Positions 27,460 through 36,488 of a stretch of DNA of 45,941 bases are shown one piece after another; position 1 is the stretch's first letter; every line of letters starts with the position of its first letter. The stretch covers positions 1 to 45,941 of the forward strand of contig JAGGTH010000081.1 in NCBI GenBank assembly GCA_021163845.1, written 5' to 3'. A model generated the notes under the pieces. It ran no database searches and was not told the origin of the DNA. It was given only the letters and a program-made list of their open reading frames with translations. Source of the stretch: Helicobacteraceae bacterium (GTDB lineage Bacteria > Campylobacterota > Campylobacteria > Campylobacterales > Sulfurimonadaceae). The position numbers were made by a program, and so were the translations under genes.

Positions 27460-28161
27460 TTGGGAGTTTTTGCAGATATCAAAGAAGATTTTTCTAATGT
27501 TTATAAGACAGATCCAGCACTCACTTCACGTTTAGACTTTATTTTTGGGTATCCTGGCGTTTGGGCTGTTGCTTGGTATCGTCTTGCCAATAAACTCTAC
27601 AAAGCCAACTTCAAAAGCCTCGCTAGAATGATCATGGGAATCAACCAGATCCTCACCAATATCGACATCCACCCTGCTGCTACCATCGGACGCCGTGTTT
27701 TTATCGATCATGGTACGGGTGTGGTGATTGGTGAGACCGCTATCATCGAAGAGGATGTGATCATCTATCAAGGGGTCACACTCGGTGGTGTCTCTTTGGT
27801 ACAAGGAAAGCGTCACCCTACTATCAAGCGCGGCGTTGTTCTAGGGGCAGGAGCAAAAGTACTTGGGAACATCACGATCGGTGAGTATGCAAAAATAGGT
27901 GCGAACTCTGTTGTGGTAAAAAACGTTCCTGATTGCTCTACTGCTATTGGGATCCCTGCTCATGTGATCGAAAAAGGGAGATGTAAAGATCCATTTATGC
28001 ACAACATGCTCCCTGATATCAACAAAGAGATGTTTGAGTATCTTCTCAAACGTGTCGCGATCTTGGAACACATCTTGGTCGAAGACAATAAACAGCTCCT
28101 TGAAGAGGATCTTGAACTCGAAAACATCTACGAATCATTTATTAAAGCGATGAAAAATTAA
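27460..28161 (+). CDS. cysE: Serine O-acetyltransferase
   Basis: CysE makes O-acetylserine from serine and acetyl-CoA, the precursor for cysteine. The 233-residue protein has the left-handed beta-helix typical of the family: HPAATIGRRVFIDHGTGVVIGE, VIIYQGVTLGGVS and KRHPTIKRGVVLGAGAKVLG, with the catalytic His in FIDHGTG and the one in RHPTI region. The N-terminal helical domain is short, as in epsilonproteobacterial and cyanobacterial enzymes. TTG start at 27460 with AAAGGA about 6-7 bases upstream; no ATG is better placed. It lies 18 bases after speA and is probably co-transcribed. Confidence 0.94.
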   Translation: MGVFADIKEDFSNVYKTDPALTSRLDFIFGYPGVWAVAWYRLANKLYKANFKSLARMIMGINQILTNIDIHPAATIGRRVFIDHGTGVVIGETAIIEEDVIIYQGVTLGGVSLVQGKRHPTIKRGVVLGAGAKVLGNITIGEYAKIGANSVVVKNVPDCSTAIGIPAHVIEKGRCKDPFMHNMLPDINKEMFEYLLKRVAILEHILVEDNKQLLEEDLELENIYESFIKAMKN

Positions 28162-28194
28162 ACATTTTTCGCGCAAAAATCGCTCTTTTTTGAG

Positions 28195-28200
28195 TATAAT
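28195..28200 (+). promoter_or_regulatory. -10 element for aspC
   Basis: A perfect TATAAT lies 32 bases before the aspC ATG, in the 71-base gap after cysE. It suggests aspC has its own promoter besides any read-through. Confidence 0.45.
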
Positions 28201-28232
28201 TCCACTATTATTTTTCAAACAAAGGGTTAACA

Positions 28233-29402
28233 ATGCTAACTGACCGCATTAATACGCTATCTGAGTCGATCACGATGGCGATAACTGCTCTTGCACAAGA
28301 GCTTAAAGCACAGGGAAAAGATATCATTAGCTTTTCTGCTGGTGAGCCAGATTTTGATACACCACAAGTGATCAAAGATGCGGCAATTGAAGCGATCAAC
28401 AGTGGATTTACAAAATATACTGCTGTTGATGGGATTCCTGCCTTACGTGAAGCGATCGCGGCAAAACTCAAAAGAGAAAACAATCTTGAGTATGCTCCAA
28501 ATCAAATCATCGTAAATAATGGAGCAAAGCACTCTTTATTTAACCTTTTTGCGGCAACGATCCAAAAAGGGGATGAAGTGATTATCCCTGCCCCGTACTG
28601 GGTAACCTACCCTGAACTTGTACTTTACTGTGGTGGAAGTGTCGTAGAGATCCAGACGAGTGATGCAACAAAATTCAAAATAACACCAGAGCAACTTAAA
28701 GCTGCACTTACACCAAAAACAAAGATGCTCGTACTTACATCTCCATCAAACCCTACAGGTGCTGTGTATACACACGATGAGCTTGTCGCACTTGGTGAGG
28801 TTCTCAAAGGAACTAATGTCATCGTAGCGAGTGATGAGATGTATGAAAAACTAATCTATGATGGTGAGTTTACATCCGCAGCTGCAGTGAGCCAAGATAT
28901 GTATGAGCGTACAGTAACTATCAATGGACTGAGCAAATCTGTAGCGATGACAGGATGGCGTTTTGGCTATATGGCAGCACATAATACTGAGCTTATCAAA
29001 GCGACGAAAAAGCTTCAAAGTCAAAGTACATCTAACATCAACTCTATCACGCAAAAAGCAGCTCTTCCTGGGCTTGATGGGCGTGCAGATGCAGATATCG
29101 AGATGATGCGCCAAGCCTTTAAGGCGCGCCGTGATGAAGCTGTTGATCTCTTCAATGCGATCGATGGACTCAGCGTTGTCAAACCTGATGGAGCGTTCTA
29201 TCTGTTTGTGAACATCCAAGAGGTGAGCAACGACTCTATGGAGTTTTGTAAACAACTCTTAGAGAAAAAAGGTGTAGCACTTGTTCCAGGTGTAGGTTTT
29301 GGAAGTGAGGGCTATTTTAGATTTAGCTTTGCGACAGATATAGAGAGTATCCGCAAAGGGATCAAAAGAATCGAAGAGTTTGTTCAAGAAATCAAAGCTT
29401 AA
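28233..29402 (+). CDS. aspC: Aspartate/aromatic aminotransferase (class I, PLP)
   Basis: This 389-residue fold-type I aminotransferase has SFSAGEPDFDTP (about 33-44), the SPSNPTGAVY signature (170-179), the PLP lysine Lys235 in NGLSKSVAMTGWRFGY, and a C-terminal RFSFATD for substrate carboxylate binding. Closest in style to the AspC/AAT I-gamma enzymes of thermophiles and epsilonproteobacteria that use aspartate and 2-oxoglutarate; a role with other amino acids is possible. ATG at 28233 with AAAGGG 8 bases upstream. A perfect 9-bp hairpin follows 9 bases after the stop. Confidence 0.92.
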   Translation: MLTDRINTLSESITMAITALAQELKAQGKDIISFSAGEPDFDTPQVIKDAAIEAINSGFTKYTAVDGIPALREAIAAKLKRENNLEYAPNQIIVNNGAKHSLFNLFAATIQKGDEVIIPAPYWVTYPELVLYCGGSVVEIQTSDATKFKITPEQLKAALTPKTKMLVLTSPSNPTGAVYTHDELVALGEVLKGTNVIVASDEMYEKLIYDGEFTSAAAVSQDMYERTVTINGLSKSVAMTGWRFGYMAAHNTELIKATKKLQSQSTSNINSITQKAALPGLDGRADADIEMMRQAFKARRDEAVDLFNAIDGLSVVKPDGAFYLFVNIQEVSNDSMEFCKQLLEKKGVALVPGVGFGSEGYFRFSFATDIESIRKGIKRIEEFVQEIKA

Positions 29403-29411
29403 CTTTTTCAA

Positions 29412-29433
29412 GGATGTGGAACTCTCCACATCC
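29412..29433 (+). terminator. Hairpin after aspC, probable terminator without a U-tract
   Basis: GGATGTGGA and TCCACATCC form a perfect 9-bp stem with the tetraloop ACTC just past the aspC stop. The sequence after it is C-rich rather than T-rich, so termination may be inefficient or the hairpin may protect the mRNA 3' end. Confidence 0.45.
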
Positions 29434-29486
29434 CAAGCCCCTCCACCCCTCCCACTTCAAACAATCAAAAAAATAAAGGAAAAAAT

Positions 29487-30983
29487 TTGTTAGCAAAATA
29501 TCTCAGAAAAGATGAATGGTTCTCAAATATACGAGGTGATATCCTCTCAGGTCTTGTCGTAGCACTTGCACTTATTCCAGAAGCGATCGCCTTTTCTATA
29601 ATAGCCGGAGTTGATCCTAAGGTTGGGCTCTATGCTTCTTTTTCTATGGCAGTCATTATTGCATTTGTTGGTGGGCGTCCAGGGATGATCAGTGCAGCTA
29701 CGGGAGCCATGGCTCTACTTATGGTTACCCTTGTCAAAGAACACGGCTTAGAGTACCTCCTGGCTGCTACAGTGCTTACAGGTATTCTTCAGATGCTTGC
29801 AGGGCGTTTTAAACTCGGTCAACTTATGAGCTTTGTACCACGCGCGGTTGTGGTTGGATTTGTGAATGCTTTGGCGATCCTCATCTTCATGGCACAGCTT
29901 CCAGAGCTTAGTAATGTCACATGGCATGTGTATGCACTTACACTAGCAGGTCTTGGGATCATCTACCTTTTTCCTTACATCCCAAAGATAGGGACACTTT
30001 TACCATCCCCTCTTGTGACGATCGTCGTACTCACCCTTTTTGTCTACTTTATAGGTGTTGATGTAAGAACTGTCGGCGATATGGGGCAACTTCCAGACAC
30101 ACTTCCTATCTTTTTGATCCCTGATATTCCTTTGAATTTTGAGACACTCCTTATCATCTTGCCTTACTCTATCTCTCTTGCAATGGTTGGGCTTTTAGAG
30201 TCTCTCATGACTGCAACTATTGTCGATGATCTCACTGATACAAAAAGTGATAAAAACCAAGAGTGTACAGGCCAAGGGATCGCAAATATAGCAACAGGTT
30301 TCACTGGTGGTATGGCTGGTTGTGCGATGATAGGACAGTCTGTTATCAACATCAAGTCAGGTGGACGTGGACGTCTCTCAACTTTTGTTGCAGGGTTCTT
30401 TTTGCTTATGATGGTGGTTTTTCTGAGTGACATCATCTCTATTATTCCTATGGCTGCACTTGTGGCGATTATGATCATGGTCTCTATCGGTACCTTTGAC
30501 TGGGGCTCGATCAAAAAGCTAAAAACCCTTCCGATCTCCACAAATATAGTGATGATAGCAACTGTGGTCGTGGTCGTATTTACCCACAATCTCGCTCTTG
30601 GTGTATTTGTAGGAGTGCTCTTAGCATCACTCTTTTTTGCAAACAAGATCAGCCACTTTATGTACAATGAAAGCTCATACGATGAAGCAAATGATACAAG
30701 AACTTATAAAGTTGTCGGACAGGTATTTTTTAATAGTGCCGATAAATTTTATGAATCTTTTGATTTTAAGGAAGTTGTAGAAAATATCGTGATAGACTTA
30801 TCCAAAGCTCATTTCTGGGATATTTCAGCGGTACACGCTCTTGATAAAGTAGTGATAAAACTTCGCCGTGAAGGTGCAAATGTAAAACTCATCGGGCACA
30901 ATGAAGCAAGTTCTACGATCATTGACCGTTTTGGGATCCACGATAAACCAGAAGAGATCGAAAAAGTGATGGGGGGACATTAA
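29487..30983 (+). CDS. SulP-family anion transporter with STAS domain
   Basis: This 498-residue inner-membrane protein has about 12 hydrophobic segments and the SulP signature [36 protein letters not shown] (about residues 18-53). A short C-terminal STAS domain follows (about 410-498, [23 protein letters not shown]). SulP carriers move sulfate, bicarbonate or other anions; the substrate cannot be read from the sequence. The TTG start at 29487 has AAGGA 6 bases upstream. The universal stress protein gene begins 4 bases after its stop, a pairing that suggests the stress protein regulates or senses the transporter. Confidence 0.9.
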   Translation: MLAKYLRKDEWFSNIRGDILSGLVVALALIPEAIAFSIIAGVDPKVGLYASFSMAVIIAFVGGRPGMISAATGAMALLMVTLVKEHGLEYLLAATVLTGILQMLAGRFKLGQLMSFVPRAVVVGFVNALAILIFMAQLPELSNVTWHVYALTLAGLGIIYLFPYIPKIGTLLPSPLVTIVVLTLFVYFIGVDVRTVGDMGQLPDTLPIFLIPDIPLNFETLLIILPYSISLAMVGLLESLMTATIVDDLTDTKSDKNQECTGQGIANIATGFTGGMAGCAMIGQSVINIKSGGRGRLSTFVAGFFLLMMVVFLSDIISIIPMAALVAIMIMVSIGTFDWGSIKKLKTLPISTNIVMIATVVVVVFTHNLALGVFVGVLLASLFFANKISHFMYNESSYDEANDTRTYKVVGQVFFNSADKFYESFDFKEVVENIVIDLSKAHFWDISAVHALDKVVIKLRREGANVKLIGHNEASSTIIDRFGIHDKPEEIEKVMGGH

Positions 30984-30987
30984 AGAG

Positions 30988-31863
30988 ATGCAAAATATCA
31001 AGGATATCAAAGAGGCTGTTTTTGCCTGTGTAGATGGTTCAAGATTTTCAGAGGCGGTGTGTGAGTATAGCTTACATATCGCAAAACAACTCTCCCTTCC
31101 ACTTGTGTTACTCAACACTATAGAACATCCCAATGCCTCTTCTGTAACGAACCTCTCAGGCAATCTTAGCCTTGGCGAGAGAGAAGATCTCCTTGATGAA
31201 CTCTCCCAAGAGGATGCGGCAAAGAATAAAGAGACGCGCACGCAGGGCAAAGAACTTCTAACAACACTCAAAGAAAAAGTGAAAGTTCAAGGCTTTGAAG
31301 ATGTAATAACATTGCAACGCCATGGCACACTCTATGAAAACCTCAAAGACCTTGAGGAGAAGCTTCGCGTCGTACTCTTTGGTGTTTCGGGTATGGGACA
31401 CTTTGCTGAGGGTGTAGAGATAGGCTCTCAAGTGGAAGATATCATCCGTGATATTGATGCTCCTATCATCCTTATCAACAAAGAGTTCACGCCAATTCAT
31501 AAAGTGATGATCGCTTTTAATGGGGCAAGTGGATCGGTGCGCGCTCTTGAAGAGGTATCTGCTTCTCCAATGCTTGCAAAAGATGTAAAACGTTATATCG
31601 TAACGGTAAATAAAGATATCCAAAAAGCCCAAGAGCTTTCACATCAAGCAAAAGATCTTATCCAAGACAAGTCTCTTAACTGTGAGTATATCTCCAAAGC
31701 AGGAGATCCTCTTGAGAGTATCTTGGGATGTATAGACAACAACGATATCGATATGCTCTCTATTGGCTCGTATAGCCATGGAAAGCTCAAAACTGCACTC
31801 TTTGGAAGCTTTACAACGAAGCTTATTAAGAATGTAAAGGTTCCACTTATTATTTTAAAATAG
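30988..31863 (+). CDS. Tandem-domain universal stress protein
   Basis: The 291-residue cytoplasmic protein contains two UspA domains (about 5-158 and 165-291). The second ends in SIGSYSHGKLKTALFGSFTTKLIKNVKVPLIILK, which keeps much of the G-x2-G-x9-G(S/T) nucleotide-binding pattern. The first is more divergent (LFGVSGMGHFAEGVEIGSQVEDII). Usp proteins bind ATP or act as stress-induced chaperone-like regulators. Start ATG at 30988, four bases after the SulP stop, so it is surely co-expressed with the transporter. Confidence 0.85.
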   Translation: MQNIKDIKEAVFACVDGSRFSEAVCEYSLHIAKQLSLPLVLLNTIEHPNASSVTNLSGNLSLGEREDLLDELSQEDAAKNKETRTQGKELLTTLKEKVKVQGFEDVITLQRHGTLYENLKDLEEKLRVVLFGVSGMGHFAEGVEIGSQVEDIIRDIDAPIILINKEFTPIHKVMIAFNGASGSVRALEEVSASPMLAKDVKRYIVTVNKDIQKAQELSHQAKDLIQDKSLNCEYISKAGDPLESILGCIDNNDIDMLSIGSYSHGKLKTALFGSFTTKLIKNVKVPLIILK

Positions 31864-31878
31864 TAAGTACTTTTTTGA

Positions 31879-31941
31879 CAGACTGAAGTCTGTGTTACGA
31901 GATATTACGAGAGTAATCTCTTCGTGACACAAAGATCAGTC
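31879..31941. repeat. Compound palindrome between convergent uspA-like and tamB genes
   Basis: A small perfect hairpin (ACAGAC-TGAA-GTCTGT, 31878-31893) sits inside the left arm of a much larger imperfect palindrome. The outer arms GACTGA/TCAGTC (31881-31886 with 31936-31941), middle arms GTGTTACG/CGTGACAC and inner arms ATTAC/GTAAT surround a GAGA loop. It follows TTTTTT on the plus side. The right end overlaps the tamB stop codon. It may be a bidirectional terminator or a copy of a dispersed palindromic repeat. Confidence 0.5.
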
Positions 31942-34551
31942 ATCAAGTGAAAAATCTTTCACGTACAAAATACTTACCCCCTGCCCCGTTTCATCTACAT
32001 CCACATCCAAACGAATATTGCGAGAAAGACTATATTGTAAGATTATACTCGAGACCGTATCGTTTTTGTACACTATACGAAAATCTTTATCCAGTTTTGC
32101 CCCGATCTCATAGCCTAGAGTTCCCTCTTCATTAGTGAGAATATTGAGCGTATCTACTTTGATCATATCACTTTGATTGAGCATCTCCTTGAGTCCACTC
32201 CCAAGCAAAAGAGCGCTTACAGAGCCCTTTGTATCTCCTGTACTAGAAGTATCAAAAACAGAAGATGCTCTCTCACCAAAGAGAATATAAGAGAGGATAT
32301 CCTCTTGACTCATCGCAGGTTTTGAAGAGAAAATAATGACAGGATCTTCCATTGTATGGGTGATATATATCTCGATGTCGATCCCATCGAGGGTGTAATG
32401 ATGAAGCTTAAGATTGAGCTGTGGGTTGATCCGCTCTGTACCCTTAAAAGTAAGCTCACTTTTGTCAAATTCAAAGATTCTATCACTTACATTTACCTCT
32501 CCACGCTCTATAGTTATGCCACCAAGTATCACCAAAGCCCCGCCACTTTCTTGAGAGAGTTGAAGTACAGGAACAAATTCAAGTTCAATGTTTTCATTGT
32601 TGTATTTGATAGGTTTTTTTGCATTGATCTTGATATCTATCTCTCGTTGTGTTTGCACCTCTTCTTTGACATCTTGAAGGATGATAATATCTTTGTCTGT
32701 GATCTTATAATCCTCTTTTGGCATATAAGAGATCACCCCATCTAAGATACTTACCTCCCCTTTTACCTTTTGCTTGCCTCCAAACTCTATATCTACTTCT
32801 AGATCCATTGCAAGAGTAAGATTTGCATCTTTGGAGTTATAGATAAAGCTATCACTTTGCAGATGAAGTTGTGCTTTTTTTTCTAAGGGTGAGATGCGAC
32901 CTGTAAGTAAAAGCTCATTATTGATAAAAACGCTTTCTAAGAGGATCTCTTGATCGCTTTGTATAGAGATTTTAGATGCTTTGGTGGCGAATATCTTCTG
33001 ATCTTGTAAAAACATCGTATAGCTATCGATAAAGAGTTGTTTGTTTTGATAAGAAAGACTCAAAGAGACATTCTCCCCTTGATAGATACTCTCTTCATCA
33101 AGCTGGATCTTATACCAAGGGATATCAATTTTACTTTTGATAAGGAGTTCATGAGCAAAGAGGAGTGTTGTGGTACTTTGAAGCTTTGCATCATAACGTA
33201 ACTCTTGCTCCTCTTGAATGATACCTAGTTCTAAAAGAAACGCATGGAGTGATTCTAGCTCTGAGTAGATCGTCAGCTCTTTTTTCTCCATATCTCCTAG
33301 AAGATGAAAATGATTTGAAGCGATACGTCCTCCACCCTCTATACTCTTTTGCTCTCTTGTAAGTTGTAGTTTTAAAAGCAAGGAGTCTAGAGAGAGTTTT
33401 GTCTTATCCTCTTTGTGTTCGACAAAAAGCTCTAGTTTTTGCATCTTTGGATCAACATCTTGAAGCTCTATCATTGCTTGGAGTGTTTGCATATTTTCTT
33501 GGAGCTTAAGCAGACCACTCGCATGAACATATGGGCTTTGTACTTGGTAACTGTAGTTTTGATAATCTGTGGAATGAACTTGGAGTCGATACTCCTGCAT
33601 AAACATCTCTAGATCAAGATGCTTTGTATCGCCTGCTACATCCAGAACTATCTTTTGGGCAAAAAGATCCTCTACATTTACTTCCATCTTACTGATAAAA
33701 GCCCCTTTGGTATCTACACTCCCCCTTTGAGACACCTCAATACGATGCTCTTGAACCAAGAGCGCAGAACTTGAATCAACAAATATCTTCTCTTGTGCAA
33801 AGGGATATTCTATCCTTATAGAACTCTCTTGGAGTTTGATATCTTCATTCTCTTTCAAAGAGATAGTATCAAGCTGCGTTTGAAGTTTTACACCCTCTTG
33901 ATCAAGGAGTAGATCGATAGTAAACGCACGAGGCAGATTTGCAAAACTTGCAAGATACTTCTCTTGCAAACTCTTTTCAAGTTTTACCTTTGTTTTGGCA
34001 CGCACTTGTGAGTCTTGTATAACTCCTCTCGCTTCTAGCTTACCGTATTGTGTACTGAGGTCTAGTAGAAAAGCTTCTACATCCAAAGCCCCGTCAAAGT
34101 GAAGTGCATTTGCATCAAGATGTAAGCCTATCTTCTCTCCTTGTATACTCAGCTCGATATTCTTTAAAGAGAGCTTTTGGAGAAAAAAAGCGGGGATCGC
34201 TTGGGATATAGTCGTATTAGACTCAGACGCAGGAAGCTTGGAGGGATCCAAAACAAGCCCATCGACAAAGAGATATTCTATCTTTGGTGTTGGGCGTAAA
34301 AGCTTTAGTAGGTTATATTTCAGCTTTATTCGTTTGACTTGCAGCCCATCTCCATAGCTTAGTTCATCGATCTCTACACCATAAAAAAGACTCCCTTCGA
34401 TTTTGGTGTATTTTATCCCAAACTCTTTATGATACTTTTGTGCAAGATATGGCACGACATCTTGATGAAAAAGGAGAAAAAAAGCACTGATGACAACTGC
34501 AATACTCAAGAGAAAAAGGGTGCGTAAAAGAAGGAGAAAATAAGCTATCAA
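31936..34551 (-). CDS. tamB: TamB-like inner-membrane protein of the translocation and assembly module
   Basis: This 871-residue protein has an N-terminal signal anchor (about residues 5-27), a long beta-rich body, and the C-terminal TamB/DUF490 domain. That domain includes GGITIERGEVNVSDRIFEF, FKGTERINPQLNLKL and SQEDILSYILFGERAS. TamB spans the periplasm and with TamA supports outer-membrane protein assembly and probably phospholipid transport. It is shorter than E. coli TamB (1259). TTG start at 34551 overlaps the tamA stop (TTGA), with GGAGA about 8 bases upstream, indicating translational coupling. It is the last gene of the ilv-lpxD-tam run. Confidence 0.88.
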   Translation of the reverse strand: MIAYFLLLLRTLFLLSIAVVISAFFLLFHQDVVPYLAQKYHKEFGIKYTKIEGSLFYGVEIDELSYGDGLQVKRIKLKYNLLKLLRPTPKIEYLFVDGLVLDPSKLPASESNTTISQAIPAFFLQKLSLKNIELSIQGEKIGLHLDANALHFDGALDVEAFLLDLSTQYGKLEARGVIQDSQVRAKTKVKLEKSLQEKYLASFANLPRAFTIDLLLDQEGVKLQTQLDTISLKENEDIKLQESSIRIEYPFAQEKIFVDSSSALLVQEHRIEVSQRGSVDTKGAFISKMEVNVEDLFAQKIVLDVAGDTKHLDLEMFMQEYRLQVHSTDYQNYSYQVQSPYVHASGLLKLQENMQTLQAMIELQDVDPKMQKLELFVEHKEDKTKLSLDSLLLKLQLTREQKSIEGGGRIASNHFHLLGDMEKKELTIYSELESLHAFLLELGIIQEEQELRYDAKLQSTTTLLFAHELLIKSKIDIPWYKIQLDEESIYQGENVSLSLSYQNKQLFIDSYTMFLQDQKIFATKASKISIQSDQEILLESVFINNELLLTGRISPLEKKAQLHLQSDSFIYNSKDANLTLAMDLEVDIEFGGKQKVKGEVSILDGVISYMPKEDYKITDKDIIILQDVKEEVQTQREIDIKINAKKPIKYNNENIELEFVPVLQLSQESGGALVILGGITIERGEVNVSDRIFEFDKSELTFKGTERINPQLNLKLHHYTLDGIDIEIYITHTMEDPVIIFSSKPAMSQEDILSYILFGERASSVFDTSSTGDTKGSVSALLLGSGLKEMLNQSDMIKVDTLNILTNEEGTLGYEIGAKLDKDFRIVYKNDTVSSIILQYSLSRNIRLDVDVDETGQGVSILYVKDFSLDD

Positions 34552-36248
34552 AAGAGTTCTCCTATATGAAAGTGGATCGCATACTGTTTTGATGGAGCAT
34601 CTGTATCTACTCCAAAATCAAGTGCTATAGGACCAATAGGCGTTTTATAACGAAGCCCAAAACCAACACTCGTATATGCTTTGTTGTACTCTACAATCGC
34701 ATTATCCCCTATAAAGCTCACGTCACTAAACACCATGCCGCGAACATTCCCATAGATACCAAAACGCCACTCAAGAGTGGACTCAAAAACAGAATAAGAA
34801 CCCTTTGGATCCCCCTGAGCATTGAGCTCACCGAGCTCTCTATATCCATATGCACGATTGGAATACATCCCACCTGTATAAAATCTATACGATGCAGGCA
34901 ATTCCCCCTCATAAAGTTTCAAAGAGCCATATTTTGATTTGAGACCCAAGATATTCGAACCAAAAGGAAAAAGTACTGCTCCGCTAAGCTTATACTTATA
35001 GTAACTCGCATCTGAGATCTCACTTTTGAGTGAACCCATCATCTCGGCACTCAGAAAATAGCCTCGGCTTGGATCAAGAAGTTTGTCTCGCGTGTCATAG
35101 TTCCACTCTAGCTTCGGGGAGAGTACAAAAAGTGAGCTATGGGGAAACAGGACAAGATCATTACTCCTATAGGTTTTAGCATTATCAAAAACAAGGCTCT
35201 CTTTAAAGCTATGCAAACCTTTTTGTTGTTTGAGATAGATACTTCCAAAAACACTTTGTTCCTCAAAACCAATAAAATCTTCATTCTTAAAACCAACTTC
35301 CAAACCACTATAGTTTCTATCGATCAATGGCACATCATAATTGAGCTTGATCGTTTGACGAATCTGTGTGACACGTGTACTCAGACTTAGTGTCTTGAGA
35401 TCCCCATAAAAGTTTCGATGTTTGATTCCCAAAAGTGCCATAGCCCCCTCATCACTGCTTATCCCTAGACCTGCTTGAAAACGTAAAGGTTTTTCATTTT
35501 CATCGATACTCACTTTGATATTGACACGACTTTGATTGACATCTACATCCGTATCTATACTCACTTTGGATATCCCCTCATGTCGATAGATGTTTTTATA
35601 ACTTTGAGAAATACTCTCATAAGAAAAAAGTGCCCCCTCCTCGATGGGGAGTAAAGAGGAGACAATCGCAGCATCGATACTCTCACTCCCGCCTACATCC
35701 AAAGTTCCAAAATAGCACAGATCGTTCGTAGCGATATCATAGAGGATATACGCCTCATTGGTATCGATATCTATCCATGTTTTTGCATCTATATTTGGAT
35801 TACAATAGCTCTCATTTCCATAAAATGCGGCTATATCCTTTTTGCTTTGTGTAAAGAGGTCTGATTCAAAACGATCCCCCTTTTCAAAAGGGATCACCTC
35901 TGAGAGATCAAACTCAGAGAGAATCACGAGATTTTTTATACGCACAGCATCATTTTCTTCAATACCAATAATAAGTTTATTATTTTCCTCTATGTAAGAG
36001 AGCTTTGCATTAAAATAGCCCTTGGTTTTATAATAGTTTCGAAGTGTAAGAAGCGTTAGTTCAATAGTTTTAGGATTGATTTGTGGTTCATCTTTATAGA
36101 ACTCATAAAGATAAGGTTTGTGCAGTCCAAGAGATTTATACAATTCTCTTGTATCAATGTTTTTATTTCCCTCGAACAAAAGTTCAAGCGAATCAGCAAA
36201 AAGGAGTGTAGACAATAAAAAATAAAAAAATATTTTTTTAGACAACAC
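34548..36248 (-). CDS. tamA: TamA/BamA-family outer-membrane protein with POTRA domains
   Basis: The 566-residue precursor has a signal peptide (about 1-19, FFYFLLSTLLFADS), about 230 residues of periplasmic POTRA-type alpha/beta repeats, and a C-terminal 16-strand Omp85 barrel. The barrel contains DPSRGYFLS and YKTPIGPIALDFGVD and ends in HFHIGELF with a terminal phenylalanine. Linkage to tamB argues for TamA rather than BamA. The start is GTG at 36248 (AGGGG only 2 bases upstream) or the following TTG at 36245 (5 bases, better spaced); the signal peptide is preserved in either case. Confidence 0.88.
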   Translation of the reverse strand: MLSKKIFFYFLLSTLLFADSLELLFEGNKNIDTRELYKSLGLHKPYLYEFYKDEPQINPKTIELTLLTLRNYYKTKGYFNAKLSYIEENNKLIIGIEENDAVRIKNLVILSEFDLSEVIPFEKGDRFESDLFTQSKKDIAAFYGNESYCNPNIDAKTWIDIDTNEAYILYDIATNDLCYFGTLDVGGSESIDAAIVSSLLPIEEGALFSYESISQSYKNIYRHEGISKVSIDTDVDVNQSRVNIKVSIDENEKPLRFQAGLGISSDEGAMALLGIKHRNFYGDLKTLSLSTRVTQIRQTIKLNYDVPLIDRNYSGLEVGFKNEDFIGFEEQSVFGSIYLKQQKGLHSFKESLVFDNAKTYRSNDLVLFPHSSLFVLSPKLEWNYDTRDKLLDPSRGYFLSAEMMGSLKSEISDASYYKYKLSGAVLFPFGSNILGLKSKYGSLKLYEGELPASYRFYTGGMYSNRAYGYRELGELNAQGDPKGSYSVFESTLEWRFGIYGNVRGMVFSDVSFIGDNAIVEYNKAYTSVGFGLRYKTPIGPIALDFGVDTDAPSKQYAIHFHIGELF

Positions 36249-36266
36249 TACCCCTGCAATTGTTTT

Positions 36267-36470
36267 TTATTTGACCTGTTTTAAAGCCTCTATCACTTCA
36301 TCTACATTCTCAAGCGGAATATGTACCTTCCACTCTGGTTCTGCAGCATTTCCTGAGAGAGAAATGCCTATACTCGCGACTGTTGCACTTCCCTCCCCAT
36401 AAGGTTCTTCTATCTTTGTTATAGAGATGATTCCATTTTTTGTTCCGCTAAGTGCGATTGTTTTTGACAT
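36267..36470 (-). CDS. Conserved-looking 67-residue protein of unknown function in the lpxD-tamA run
   Basis: I do not recognise this short soluble protein. It has a beta-rich N-terminal half (SGTKNGIISITKIEEP) with GEGSATVASIGISLSG in the middle and a final amphipathic helix (ENVDEVIEALKQVK). Its ATG at 36470 has AAAGGAG 6 bases upstream, one of the best ribosome binding sites in the cluster, and it is packed between lpxD (18 bases) and tamA (18 bases), so it is a true gene. It has no signal peptide, so it acts in the cytoplasm; a part in envelope assembly is suggested by position only. Confidence 0.6.
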   Translation of the reverse strand: MSKTIALSGTKNGIISITKIEEPYGEGSATVASIGISLSGNAAEPEWKVHIPLENVDEVIEALKQVK

Positions 36471-36488
36471 AGATTCTCCTTTGAATAA

